Positions 46,435-58,474 of a DNA stretch of 64,000 nucleotides are shown piece by piece. The position numbers and the translations under genes are program-made. Numbering within the stretch: the first letter of the stretch is position 1; the number at the start of each line of letters is the position of its first letter. The stretch comes from Tolypeutes matacus. Its lineage: Eukaryota > Chordata > Mammalia > Cingulata > Chlamyphoridae. The stretch lies in assembly GCA_026826555.1 (NCBI GenBank), contig JAKSZT010053764.1, positions 36,383,907 to 36,447,906 of the forward strand, written 5' to 3'. Below the pieces are notes generated by a model, which saw only the letters and a program-made list of their open reading frames with translations, was not told where the DNA came from and did not search any database.

Positions 46435-47185
46435 TAGGAGAAGACACAGGATTGGCTATATGAGTTTGTTCCTCTCTGAGCACCAGTGCCTGGCCTCGCA
46501 GTGTTCATGAAGGGAAGCTGGCAGGAAGGGAAAGCAAAGCCCTGTGCTCACTGAGATTCTGGATGCAAAAGTGATACAACTTTCATCCCCATTCTGGCAT
46601 GTTGGAGCGGGGGACACAGAGTGGGGAAATTTTGTCTCTACTTCTGCACGGAAAATTGTTTGGAAGCATGAAGGCCTCCAGGGACTGGATTACTACATCT
46701 GATTGATGCATCACCGTTCCCCAGGGGCAGTGGAGCAGCAAGGCTGTTCAATGGCGGGCCTCAGAAGCAGTGATGAGATACCTAACTGGTTTTCACAAGC
46801 ATTGGGGAACTTATCCACAGACCAGACCAGGAAGGACTAGAATAAAGTAAGAATATGGCAGGTAGACATGTTGATGGACTGGAAATATTTATGACACACT
46901 CCTGGAACTTTCCAGAAATAACTGCAAAACTATTTCCAGAAGTGTAAGGCAGTAAAACAACAACAACAACAACAACAACAACAAACAAAAAAGGCAAGGT
47001 AAATGCTACATAACAGGATTTATTATGTTAATGTGGTCCAGTTTTTTTCAGTGTCCTAAGGCATTCAGATGAAATTTAGGTTACTTTCAGGAGGCACAAG
47101 TTCAAACAGATGATTGGAGAAAGGAAACATACTTCATTTCAGCAGTGTAATGCCAGTTAGTGAATCAAGGACTTCCCTGCTCAAT
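46435..47185. other. Unassigned DNA with a (CAA)n repeat
   Basis: No gene recognised. The trinucleotide repeat lies at 46955-46986. Confidence 0.45.
46955..46986. repeat. (CAA)n microsatellite
   Basis: Ten uninterrupted CAA/AAC units. Confidence 0.95.
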
Positions 47186-47189
47186 CAGC

Positions 47190-48726
47190 ACTTCTGTTTG
47201 TTTGTTTTTATTTGAGAAGTTGTGAGTTTATGAAACATACAGGATTCCCATATATCACCCCACCACCAACACCTTGCATTGTTGTAGAACATTTGTTACA
47301 AATGATTGAAAAAAGTCTTTAAAATATTACTGATAGCTATAATCCATAGCTTATATTTGGTGTATTTTCCCATAAACCACCTATTGTTAGCACCATGTAT
47401 TAGTATTGTACATTTGTTACAGTTCATGAGAGAATCTCATATTTTTACTGTTAACCACAGTCTATGTTCCACCTCAGGGTTCGCTATGTTGTATAGTCCA
47501 TGCCTTGTTCATCCATCGAAAATATACACTCAGTGGTTCTCAGTTTCATCACAGAATTGTGCTGTCATCACATCAACCCATTTTAGAATATTTACATTAC
47601 TCCAAAAGGAAAAATCCCTCCCCTCCTTATACCCTCCTATTGTTGACCCTTAGCATTAATATAGTACCTTCTTTGCCATTGATTCAAAAATATTACACTA
47701 TTACTGTTAACGATAGACCATAAATTATATTAGTTGCATTTTCCCATGTATCACCATACTCTTAACACCTTGTAATAGTGACATTCATTTGTTCTAGTTC
47801 ATAGAACAGTCTTGTATTTGTACTATTAACAATCCTCATCCAACACCAAGTTCACTATGTTATACACTCCCTAGATTATTCCCTAGCTTTCTTTCACTTG
47901 ACATTTATGTCCCTAGACTACTACTTTCTACCACAATCCCATTTGTAAACAAGCCTTCAAAGTTATACTGGCTGTAATGGGTTACCATCAACTCTTTCAA
48001 TTTCTACACATTTACATTCAATCTTATTAAAAATTCTACATATATTAAGCATCAGCTCCCCCTTCTCAACCCTTGTTCTATCTAGATTTTAATTGCATGA
48101 GTTTACTCTTTGCATTTATTCATATTAGTGAGACCATACAATATTTGTACTTTTGTGTCTGGCTTATGTTACGCAACATAATGTCCTCAAGGTTCATCTA
48201 TAGTGTCATATGCATCCTGACTTCATTTCTTCTTAGAGCTGAATAGTATCCCATTGTATGTATATACCACATTTTGTTTATCCATTTGATTGATGGACAC
48301 TTAGGTTGTTTCCATCTTTTAGCAATTTTGAATAATGTTTCTGTGAATATCAGTATGCAAATTTCTGTTCACATTGCTGCTTTCAGTTCTTCTGAGTATA
48401 TGTCTAGTAGTGGGATTGCCAGATCAATATGGCAGTTCTATATTTAGTTTCCTGAGGAACCACCAGATCGTCTTCCATAGAGGTTACACAATTTTACATT
48501 CCCACCAACAGTGCAGGAGTGCTCCTATTTTTCCTCATCCTCTCCAGAACTTGTAGCTTTCTGTTTTGTTTTAAAATAATAGCCATTCTATAAAGTGTGA
48601 AATGATATCTCATTGTAGTTTTGATCTGCCTTTCCCTAATAGCTAGTAAAGTTGAACATCTTTCATGTGCTTTTTGGCCATTTGTATTTCCTCCTATGCA
48701 GAAATGTCTATTCAGGTTTTTTGAGC
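47190..48726 (-). mobile_element. L1-B segment 1: 3' UTR and ORF2 C-terminus
   Basis: This is the 3' end of the host L1 of the nested stack. A T-rich tail near 47190-47205 is followed by the xenarthran L1 3' UTR, then ORF2 C-terminal sequence on the minus strand ([20 protein letters not shown] and [20 protein letters not shown], 48700-48494). The reading breaks off at about 48718 in the word for 'atgtctattca' and resumes at 56063, so the 7.3 kb between them is an insertion. Part of the ORF2p C-terminal domain, with stops. Confidence 0.85.
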
Positions 48727-48955
48727 TTTTTTTTTTTGACAAATCAATTTTATTGATACATATTAATAAAGCATACAATTCATCCAAAGTGTGGTATTTG
48801 GTATAATCACATAGTTGTGCATTCATTACTTCAATTATTACTAGAGCATTTTTATTATTTCAATAATAATAATAGTAATAAACAAGAAAATTCTTAATCT
48901 CTCTATGCTTCCCCTGACATACATAGCTGCTATTTCTGACTATTCTTGCATATTT

Positions 48956-49276
48956 ATTTATTTATTTTTAAGCAGTTTTATTGAGATATATTCATATACC
49001 ATACAATCTATCCAAAGTATATAATCAATGGCTATTAATATAATCACAATATTGTGCATTCATCACCACAAAAGATTTTAGAGCAATTTCATTACTCCAA
49101 AAAGAAAAACTCCACACTCCTTAACAGTCACCTCTCAATCCCTCTATCCTTCCCCAGCCCTACATAACCACTAATCTAATTTCATCTTTATAAATTGATT
49201 TATATTTATGTTTTATATAAATGGAATCATACAATATGTAGTACTTTGTGTCTGGTTTCTTTGACTTAGCATAATG
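48956..49276 (-). repeat. Second L1 3'-end module inside the L1-A 3' UTR
   Basis: Starts with an AAAT-rich word and 'agcagttttattgagatata', then 'caatctatccaaagtatata'. It is homologous to the terminal module at 48738-48955 (aaatcaattttattgataca, then caattcatccaaagtgtggt). L1-A therefore shows two diverged 3'-end modules in the same orientation. Confidence 0.6.
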
Positions 49277-49769
49277 GGTTTCTTTGGTCTGATATTAACA
49301 ACTTGTAGTATTAACATATATTAGTTCAATTTCAAAGAAAAACGACCTTATATATGGGATTTTACCCATATTCATATTTCACATGCAGTTTTACTATGTT
49401 ATACGATCCTATGTTACATTTCTTAGCTTTCCTTTTTGTAATATACTTTCCCTTTAAACCACTATCATCCCCATATAATAGCACTGCTGTTTACAAACAT
49501 TATGTTTTGCTTTCACCTTTTCTATTCATTTCCAAAGAATAACACACATCCTTTTTACTAATTCTGCACAAGATAACACTCAGCTCTCCATTCTCTAACC
49601 TCATTCTATTTTCTGGTGACCCATATTCAAATTATTAACTCCATGAGATTATACAACATGTTTAGTTCTTAGCAGTGCAATCATACAGTATTTGTCCTTT
49701 TGTGTCTGGCTTGCTTCACTCAACATATTGTCCTCCGGGTTCATCCATGTTGTCATATGCTTTACACCT

Positions 49770-52700
49770 TCATTTCTTCTTATTGCTGAGTAATATTACA
49801 TCATGTGTATACACCAACTTGTTTGTCCATTCATTGGCTGATGGACACTTGGGTTGTTTCCAACTTTTGGCAATCATGAATAACTCCACTATGAACACTA
49901 GTGTACAGATGTATGTTTGTGTCATGGCTCTCAGTTCTTCTGGGTATATACCTAGTATTGCTGGGTCACATGGTAAGACTGTATTCAACTTCCTTAGGGA
50001 CTGCCAAACAGTCCTCCACAGTGGCTGTACCATTCTGCATTCCCACCAACAGTGAATAAGTGTTCTTATATCTCCACATCCTCTCTAACACTTGTAGTTC
50101 TCTGTCTTTTTAATAGTTGCCATTTTAATAGTTGTGAACTAATATCTCATTGTAGCTTTGATTTGCATTTTCCTAATTGCTAGTGATGTTGAACATTTTT
50201 TCATGTGTCTTTTGCTATTTGTATTTCTTCTTTGGACAAATGTCTATTCAAGTCTTTTGCCCATTTTTAATCAGATCGTTTATCTTTTTATTGTTGAGTT
50301 GTAGCATCTCTTTTTATATCATGAATATTAAACTTTTATCAGATATGTGATTTCCAAATATTTTCTCACATTGAGTTGGCTGCATTTTCACCCTTTTGAC
50401 AATGTCCTTTGAGGTACAAAAGTGTTTAATTTTGAGGAGGTCCCATTTATCTATTTTTTTCTTTTGTTGCTCGTGCTTTGAGTGTAGGGTCCAAGAAACC
50501 ACCACCTACCACAAAGTCTTTAAAAGGTTTCCCTACATTTTCTTCTAGGCTTTTATATTTAAGTCTTTGATCCATTTTTGTGTTGGTTCTTATATAAGGA
50601 GTGAGATAGGGGTCCTTTTTCATTCTTTTGGTTATGGATATCCAGTTCTCCCAGCACCAATTGTTGAAGAGACTGTTTTGTCCCATTAACACTGCTTTGG
50701 TAGGTTTGTTGAAAACCAGTTGGCCATAGAGGTGATGGTTTATTTCTGGACTTTCGATTCTATTCCACTGACTGATGTGTCTATCTTTATGCCAATACCA
50801 TACTGTTTTGACCACTGTAGCTTTGTAATGTGTTTCAAGGTAAGGCCATGAAATTCCTCCCACATCGCTCTTCTTTAGAATGCTTTTGGGTATTCAGATG
50901 CACTTTCTCTTCCAAATGAATTTGGTAATTGCCTTTTCTATTTCTGTAAAGTAGGCTGTTGGAATTTTGATTGGTATTACATTGACTCTATAAATCCATT
51001 TGGGTAGGATTGACATCTTCACGATATTTAGTCTTCCGATCCATGAACAAGGAATGACTTTCCATTTGTTTAGGTCTTCATTAATTTTTTTCAGCACTGT
51101 TTTGTAGTTTTCTGAATGTAAGTCCTGTACTTCTTTGGTTAAATTGATTCCTAGATATTTGAGTCCTTTTGTTGCTATGGTAAATGGAATTTTTTCTTGA
51201 TTTCTTCCTCAGATTGTTCAATACTAGTGTGAAGAAACATTACTGATTTTTGTGTGTTGATCTTGTATTCTGCTACTTTGCTGAACTCATTTATTAGCTC
51301 AAGTAGCTTTGTCATAGACATTTCAAAATTTTCTAAATATAAGATCATGTCATCCACAAATATAGTTTTACTTCCTTTTTTCCTATTTGGATATCTTTTT
51401 TTTTTTCTTGTCTAATTATTCTAGCTAGAACTTCTAGCACAATGTTGAGTAACAATGGTGACAGTGGGCATCCTTGTCTTGTTCCTGATCTTAGAGGGAA
51501 AGCTTTCAACCTTTCCCCATTGAGTATGATGTTGGCTGTGGGTTTTTCATATGTGCCCTTTATCATATTGAAGAATTTTCCTTCTATTCCTATCTTTTGA
51601 GGTGTTTTTATAAAAAAAAGAATGCTAGACTTTGTCGAATGCCTTTTCTGCATCCATCGAGATGAGCATGTTTTTTTCCCTTCATTTTTTTAATGTGGTG
51701 TGTTATGTTAATTGATTTTCTTATTTTGAACCACCCTTGCATAATAAATTCCTCACTTAGTTGTGGTGTATAAGTCTTTTGATATGCTGTTGGATTCGAT
51801 CTGCAAGTATTTTGTTGAGAATTTTTGCATCTATGTTCATTAGAGAGATTGATCTATAATTTTCTTTTCTTGTAATGTCTTTATATGGCTTTGCTGTTAC
51901 AGTGATGTTGCCATCATAAAATATATTAGGTAATTTTCCCTCCTCTTCAATTTTTAGAAGAATTTAAACAGGATTGGTGTTAATTCTTCCCTAAATGCAT
52001 GGTAGAATTTACCTGTGAAGCCATCTGGTCCTGGACTTTTCTTTGTTGGGAGATTTTTAATGACTGATCCAATCTCTTTAAATGTTAGTGGTCTGTTAAG
52101 TTCTTGTATTTACTGTAGAATCAGTATAGGTTGTTTGTACATTTCTAGGAATTTGTCTATTTTTATCTAGGTTGTCTAGTTTGTTGGCATACAGATTCTC
52201 ATAATATCTTCTTCTGATCCTTTTTATTTCTGTGGGTCAGTCATAACTTCCCTCCTGTCATTTCTGATTTTATTTATTTGTGTCTTCTCTCTTATTTTGT
52301 TAGTCTAGCTAAGGTTTTCTCAATTTTGTTGATCTTCTCAAAGAAGCAGCTTTTGGTTTTGTTGATTTTCTCTATTGTTTTTTCCCCTCAATTTCATTTA
52401 TTTCTGCTCTAATCTTTATTATTCCTTTCCTTCTGCTTGCTTTGGGAATGGCTTGCTGCTCTTTTTCTAGTTTCTCCAGTTGTTCAGTTAGATCTTTGAT
52501 TTTAGCTCTTTCTTCTTTTTAAATCTAGGCATTTAGGGCTATACATTTCCCTCTCAGCACTGCCTTCACTATATCCCATAAGCTTTTTTAAAACTTTTAT
52601 TTGGAAATTTCTGCAGATGCAATATTATAAATATTTAATATCTTTCACAGAATTTGCAATATAGAATTCTCCAAATCTCTATTAGTTTGCTATATGAATA

Positions 52701-53995
52701 GTATCATTTTTTTCTTTTTAAAATTTTATTTTTAAAGAAGGTTTAGGTTGCATAAATGATACGTAGAAAATGTAGGTGGATTCTCATATACACCCCCCCA
52801 CACACACACACACACACTTTTCCTCATAACAACATCTTTGATTAGTTTGGTACATTTGTTACAATTGATAAACACATATTGAAACATTGCTACTAGCAAT
52901 GGTCAATAGTTTACGTTATAGTTTACACTTTGCACTGCACATTTTTATAGGTTTTGACAAAATGTATAATGGCCTGTATGCATCATGGCAGTGTCATTCA
53001 GAACAATTCCAATGTCCCCAAAATGCCCCATGTTACACCTATTCTTCCCTCTCCTCTTTAGAACCTCTGGTGACCACTGCCTTTATATCAATGTTATAAG
53101 TTCTTCCATTGCTAGAATAATAAGCCTACTTTAGTCCTTAGTTGCATTCCCATAAGTTTTGATAAGTTGTGTTCTCATTTTCATTCATCTCAATATATTT
53201 ACTGATGTCACTTACAATTTCTTCTTTGACCTTCTGCTTATTTAGGAGTTTATTGTTCAGCCTCCACACATTTGTGATTTTACCTCTTTCCTATCTGTTA
53301 TTGATTTCCAGTTTCATTCCATTATGATCTGAGAAGGTGCCTTGCATAATTTCAATCTTTTTATATTTATAGAGATTTGCTTTGTGACCTAACACATGGT
53401 CTTTCCTGGAGAAAGTTCCATGAGCACTTGAGAAGAACGTATAGCCTGCAGAGTTTGGGTGTAATGTTCTGTATATGTTGGTTAGGTCTAGCTTGTTTAT
53501 CATTTGTTCAAGTTCTCTGTTTTCTTGTTGATCTTCTGTCTAGTTGTTTTACCTAATAATGTGAGTGGTATGTTGAAGTCTCCAACGATATTGGAGAGGT
53601 GTCTATTTCTCCCATCAGTTTTGCCATAGTTTTCCTCATGCATTTTGGGGCACCCTGGTTAGGTGCATAGATATTTATGACTCTTATTTCTTCCTGGTGG
53701 ATTGTCCCTTTTATTAATATATAATGGTTTTCTCTATCTCTTATAATTTTTTGCATTAAAGGTCTGTTTTGTCTAATATTAGTACAGCCATGCCTGCTCT
53801 TTTTTGGTTAATGTCTGTGTGGAGTATTTTTTACCAACCTTTCACTTTCAGCCAGTGTGTAACCCTGGGTCTAAGGTGAATCTCTTGTAAGCAGCATATG
53901 GATGGCTCATGTTATTTTATCCATTCTGTCAGCATATATCTTTTGATTGGAGAGTTTAATCCATTCACATTCAATAATATTACTATAAATGCATT
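49770..53995 (-). pseudogene. L1-A ORF2 remnant (endonuclease, RT, C-terminal domain)
   Basis: Broken but ordered pieces on the minus strand. The endonuclease segment is at about 53756-53553 (ENHYILIKGTIHQEE, VINIYAPNQGAP) and continues at 53503-53291 (LTNIYRTLHPNSAGYTFFS). The pre-RT part is 53290-51660, split by L1-E. The RT palm holds [13 protein letters not shown] at about 51500 and, after a 1-nt frameshift, a FVDD motif near 51350 in place of FADD. Later come [18 protein letters not shown] (51290), the thumb and linker at 51097-50447, and the C-terminal domain (QPLWRTVWQSLRKL, TWKQPKCPS-like SWKQPKCPSANEW) at 50033-49770. The coding length without the insertion is about 3.65 kb, close to the usual 1275 codons. 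It is non-functional. Confidence 0.85.
52583..53147 (-). mobile_element. L1-E: 5'-truncated L1 3' UTR with a probable 3' transduction
   Basis: Inserted in L1-A ORF2 and flanked by direct repeats (tcccataag at 52574-52582 and 53148-53156). Read on the minus strand it consists of about 430 bp of L1 3' UTR (53147-52720) ending with its own AATAAA (52730-52725) and an A-rich run. About 115 bp of unrelated AT-rich sequence follow (52705-52595), with a second AATAAA (52601-52596) and a second A-rich run next to the target duplication. This is the structure of an L1 transcript that read past its own polyadenylation site. A short (CA)n lies at 52796-52817. Confidence 0.75.
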
Positions 53996-54029
53996 TACTT
54001 CTACCATTTTATTCTTTGGTTTTCATATA

Positions 54030-55060
54030 TCCTATCTTATTTTTGACTGTCTTTTTACTCTTTTGGTTATCCTTTCTACTATTCTTGTCTTCTATACTCT
54101 CCTTCAAAGCTGTCTCTCCTTTCTTTTTCTCTCAGGTTGTAAAGCTTCCTTTAATATTTCCTTTAAAGGTAGATTCTTTTTTATGAACTCTCTTAGTTTC
54201 TGTTTGTTTTTAATATTTTAAACTCATCTTCATATTTGAAGGGCAATTTTGATGGCTAAAGAATTCTCAGCTGGGCAATTTTTCTCTTTCAATTTCCTAA
54301 CTGTATCATACCACTGTCTTCTCACCTCCATGGTTTCTGATGAGAAATCTGTACTAAATCTTACCAGGCATCCCTTGTATGTGATGGTTTGCTTTCAGAA
54401 TTTTCTCTTTGTCCTTGACATTCTGAGGAGTATGTATCTTGAAGTAGGTCTATTTGTATTTTTTTTCTGATTGGGATATGCTGCACATTTTTGGACATGT
54501 AAGTTCATTTCTTTCATGAGATTTGGAAAAATTTTTGCCTATTATTTCCTCAAATACTCTTTCTGTCTTCTCTTCTGTTTTTCCCTTCTCTTCTCCTTCT
54601 GGAACTTCTATCATACGAATGGTGTGCATTTCATGTTATCATTCAACTCCCTGAGCCCCTGCTCTATTTTTTTCCATTCTTTTCACTCTTCGTTGTATTT
54701 TCTCTTTAATTTTAGCTCTTCTGTCTTATGTATCACTTATCTTTCTTCTATCATTTCAAATCTGCTGTTGTATGTCTCTAATGTGTTTTTGATTTCACCT
54801 ATTTTGTCTTTCATTCCCATGAGCTCTGTTGCTTTTATATTCAGGTTTTCAGATTCTTTGTGCTTGCTCGGTGTCTTCTTGGTGTCCTTTATCTCTTTAG
54901 TCATATTGTCTTTCAACTCATTGATTTGATTTTGGAAATTTGTGTGCATCTCATTGATTAGTTGTCTCAAATCCTGTCTCTTCTGGGGCTTTGATATATT
55001 CCTTTTCTTGGGCCATTTCTTCCATTTTCTTGGTATGGCTTGTAATTTTTTGCTGATGTC
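54030..55060 (-). pseudogene. L1-A ORF1 remnant
   Basis: A minus-strand frame at 54970-54737 gives a heptad-rich coiled-coil segment (FQNQINELKDNMTKEIKDTK, IGEIKNTLETYNSRFEMIEE), the expected central part of ORF1p. The C-terminal part is legible in broken frames at 54600-54250 (word VRFSTDFSSETMEVRRQW). ORF1p is the RNA-binding chaperone of L1. Several stops and frameshifts make this copy non-coding. Confidence 0.65.
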
Positions 55061-56062
55061 TAGGCATTTGATTAGGATGGTAAGTTTACTCAGATGCTCA
55101 ATTCTCTCTATTTTGTAGGGATTTAGTGGTGGGAGGCTATGTGTTACTGCTGTTCTTTGGTTCTTGGTTCAACCTCTTCTGGGTCATTAAGATTGTCCCT
55201 ATTAGTTTCTCAAATCTGGGCCCTGGACCCAGTAATGGGTTGCAGGCCTGCTTCCAAGAGCCAGCAGGGGATGGGGGTGCTAGGAGGCTGTAAAAGCCAG
55301 AAAAAGCCTCTCTTACTTATTTACTTTTAATTTCCTCACATATACTTCCTTGGTCTGCCAGCAGATCACATGCTTTGGCAACCTTCTCAGTTCAAAGCCT
55401 AGTTGGAGTGTGTATGCTGCAACATGGACTGGATCAATGTGAGAGAAGTTCCTGCCAAGTGGCTAAGAGCTTCATAATTCAAACTTTATCAGAGGCAGTT
55501 CTCCAACTTTTGCTGGCAGTCCTTCCCTTTTCTCAGGTAGGAAATAGTTCTACTCCCCTCTGTGTCTTCAACAACCAGTCCTGGTCAGTAGAGAGGGAGA
55601 TTGAGAGGGTTGGATCTCTTTAAGCCCTTGCCAGCTCCCTAGGCAAATGATAGTGTGGACCCATTTGGCCTGGAAGGCCTCATGGGACACAGCAGACCAA
55701 ATTTGTGGATCAAAAGCTGAGTCAGCCTTAGTCTGTGTCCCTTTCTCTCCTCTTTCCTGGGGAGGTAGATCCCTTGGGTCCCCTTTATCTGTAGCTACCA
55801 GCCCCAAGGCCTGAGAATTCAAAAGTGTCTGTAGGTTGGGGAAGGATGCCAGCAGTTGCAGCTGCTGCTTTTAACTCACAGTTATGCCATTGTGATTGTT
55901 TTCCTTTGCCCCTCTCTCTTCTGGGTGGTGTCCAGCCTTCCCCTGGTATTCTCAACCCCAGAAGATTTTTTTTTCCAGGCCATTTCTGCCTGTCCTCTAG
56001 GTATTTTGCTGGGAGAGAAGATAGTCCCATGTCTTTCTAGTCTGCCATCTTCCCAAAATTTC
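55061..56062 (-). promoter_or_regulatory. L1-A 5' UTR / former internal promoter, with YY1-like site
   Basis: About 1 kb of locally GC-richer sequence upstream of ORF1. The site aagatggc (minus strand, 56051-56044) lies about 11-18 nt from the inferred 5' end. In human L1 a YY1 site at nearly the same position directs accurate transcription initiation. Frames here (up to 84 codons) have no recognised product. Confidence 0.55.
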
Positions 56063-58412
56063 CTGCCCATTTTTTAATTGGATTGCTTGTCTTTTTATCA
56101 TTGTTGAGTTGAGTTGCATGATCTCTTTATATAACATGGAAATGAAACCCTTATCAGATATGTGGTTTTCAAATTTTTATCCCATTAAATAGGCTGGCTT
56201 TTCACCTTGACAAAGTCACTTGAAGTACAAAAGTGTTTAATTCTGAGGAGGTCCCATCTATCTATTTTTCTTTTGTTGCTCATGCTTTGGGCATAAGGTT
56301 TGAGAAACCACCACCTACCCCAAGATCCTGAAGATGTTTCCCTATATTTTCTTCTAAGAGTTTTATGGTTCTAGCTTTTATATTGAGGTCTTTGATCCAT
56401 TTTGAGTTAATTTTTGTAGAAGGTGTGAAACAATCCTCTTTGTCTCTTTTGGTTATGGCTATCCAGTTTTCCCCACACCATTTGCTGAATAGACTGTTCT
56501 GAACCAGTTGGGTGGATTTAATAGCCTAGTGAAAAATCACTTGACCACAGATGTGAGGGTCTATTTCTAAACTCTCAATTCAATCCCATTGGTCAATATG
56601 TCTATCTTCATGCTAGTGTCATGCTATTTTTACCATTGTAACAAAGTAATATATTTTAAATCAGAAGTGAGAATTCTCCAACTTTATTATTTTTAAAGAT
56701 ATTTTTGGCTATTTGGGACCCCTTATCCTTCCAAGTAAATCTAATTGGCTTTTCAATTTCTGCAAAAAAAAAAAAAAAAAAAAAAGATGTTGAAGTTTCA
56801 TTGGGATTGCAATGAATCTGCAAATCAATTTTGTAGAATTGACATTGTAACGATATTTAGTCTTCCAATCCATGAATATGGAATGTCCTTCCATTTATTT
56901 AGGTCTTCTTTGGTTTCTTTTAGCAATGTTTTTCAGTTTTCTGAATACAGGTCCTTTATGTCCTTGGTTAAATTTAATCCAAAATATTTTATTCTTTTCA
57001 TCGCTATTATAAATGGAATTTTATTCCTGACTTCCTCCTTAAGTTCCTCATTAGTAGGGTATAGAAACACTACTGATTTTTGCACATTAATCTTGTATCC
57101 CATCACTTTGCTGTACATGTTTATTAGCTCTAGTAGCTTTGTTGTGGAATTGTCAAGATTTTCTAGGTTTAGGATCATATCATCAGTGAATAGTGAAAAA
57201 GTTTTACTTCTTCCTTTCCTATTTGGGTGCCTTTTATTTCTTTTTATTGCCTAATTGCTCTAGCAAGAACTTACAGCACAATATTGAATATCAGTGGTGA
57301 CAGTGGGCATCCTTGTCCTGTTCCTGATCTCAGCAGAAAAGCTTGCCATCTTTCACTGTTGAGTACAGTGTTAACTGTGGGTTTTTCATATAAGCACGCT
57401 CTCATGTTGAGAAAATTTCCTTCTATTCCTATATTTCCGAGTGTTTTTATCAAGAAAGGATGCTGTATTTTGTCAAACACCTTTCCTGCATCAATCATGA
57501 TGATCATGTGATTATTCTTCTTTGGCTTATTAATATGGTGTATATTACACTGATTGATTTTCTTTTGTTGAACCAAGCTTACATACCTGGGATGAAACCC
57601 ACTTGATCATGATGTATATTTCTTTTAATGTGTTTTTGGATTTGATTAGCAAGTATTTTTGAGGATTTTTGCATCTATATTCATTAGAAAAATTGGTCTG
57701 TAGTTTTCTTTTTTCATTGTATATTTATCTGGCTTTGGTAGTAGGGTGATGTTAGCTTTATAGAATGAGTTTGGTAGCATTTCCTCCTGTTCAAGTTTTT
57801 TGAAGAATTTGAGCAAAATTGGTATTAAATCTTCTTTGAATGATTTGTAGGATTTGCCTGTGAAGACATCTGGTCCTGAGCTTTCCATTTTGTGGAGGTT
57901 TTTGATGACTGTTTCAATCTCTTTACTTTTGACTGGTTTGTTGTGGTCTTCTATTTCTTCTAGGGTCAGTGTAGGTTGTTTGTGTGTTCTTTGGAATTGG
58001 TGCACTTTATCTAGTTTAGTGGTGTACAGTTGTTCATAGCCTCCTCTTATGAACTCATTTCTGTGGGATCAGTAGTAAGGTCCCCCTTCTCATTTCTGAT
58101 TTTATTTATTTGCATCTTCTCTCTTGTTTTGGCAGTCTAATTAAGGGTTTGTTGGTTTTGCTTATTTTCTTGAAGAACCAACTTTTGGTTTTGTTGATTC
58201 TCTGTATTATTTTTTTGTTCTCTATTTCATTTAGTTCTCCTCTAATCTTTGCTAGTTCTTTCCTTCTGCTTGCTTTGGGATTAGTTTCCTGTTCTTTTTC
58301 TAGTTCCTTTTAGTGTGTAGATAGTTTTCGATTTTAGCTCTTTCTTCTTTTTAACATAAGCACTAGGGGCTATAAATTTCCCTCTGAGCACTGCCTAGCT
58401 GCATCTCATAGG
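56063..58412 (-). mobile_element. L1-B segment 2: ORF2 from C-terminal domain through RT to pre-RT
   Basis: Resumes L1-B exactly where 48726 stopped. Minus-strand pieces: a decayed C-terminal linker (56070-56700); [20 protein letters not shown] with an upstream FTDD motif at 57178-56933; RT palm with [15 protein letters not shown], preceded by an [12 protein letters not shown] motif, at 57576-57271; and the fingers region with LPNSFYKANITLLPKPDK and [14 protein letters not shown] at 58005-57646. The frames are separated by stops. A poly-A run of about 22 bases lies at 56763-56785. Confidence 0.85.
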
Positions 58413-58474
58413 GTTTTTTTTTTTTTAACAAATCAATTTTACTGATACATATTAATAAAGCATACAATTCATCC
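58413..58474 (-). mobile_element. L1-F: 62-bp L1 micro-insertion
   Basis: A poly-T tail of 13 bases (58414-58426) plus 48 bp that match the terminal 3' module of L1-A (48738-48785) with about two differences. Flanks are diverged target duplications (tctcataggg-tttt at 58404-58417, tcccataag-tttt at 58475-58488). It interrupts L1-B ORF2 and contains nothing except the L1 3' end. Confidence 0.8.

Larger units (their letters stand above)
48727..56062 (-). mobile_element. L1-A: full-length LINE-1 inserted in L1-B
   Basis: A minus-strand L1 with all parts in order: T-rich tail (48727-48738), 3' UTR (to about 49690), ORF2 (about 49770-53995), ORF1 (about 54030-55060) and a roughly 1-kb 5' region ending at about 56062. 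It is flanked by diverged copies of an approximately 12-bp target (tgagc-tttttt at the left, tgcccatttttt at the right), and the host L1-B reads on without loss on both sides. The 5' terminus carries the word aagatggc, matching the YY1-type site that sits near the start of human L1 5' UTRs. ORFs are broken by stops, frameshifts and the 0.57-kb L1-E insertion. It is older than L1-E and younger than L1-B. Confidence 0.85.

Noticed and set aside
54471..54929. 152-codon plus-strand frame rich in Phe, Leu and Ser
   Set aside because: Antisense of the L1-A ORF1 coiled-coil region; A-rich coding strands give hydrophobic-looking antisense frames.
56745..57254. 169-codon plus-strand frame
   Set aside because: Antisense of L1-B ORF2; contains a poly-Lys run from the poly-A tract.
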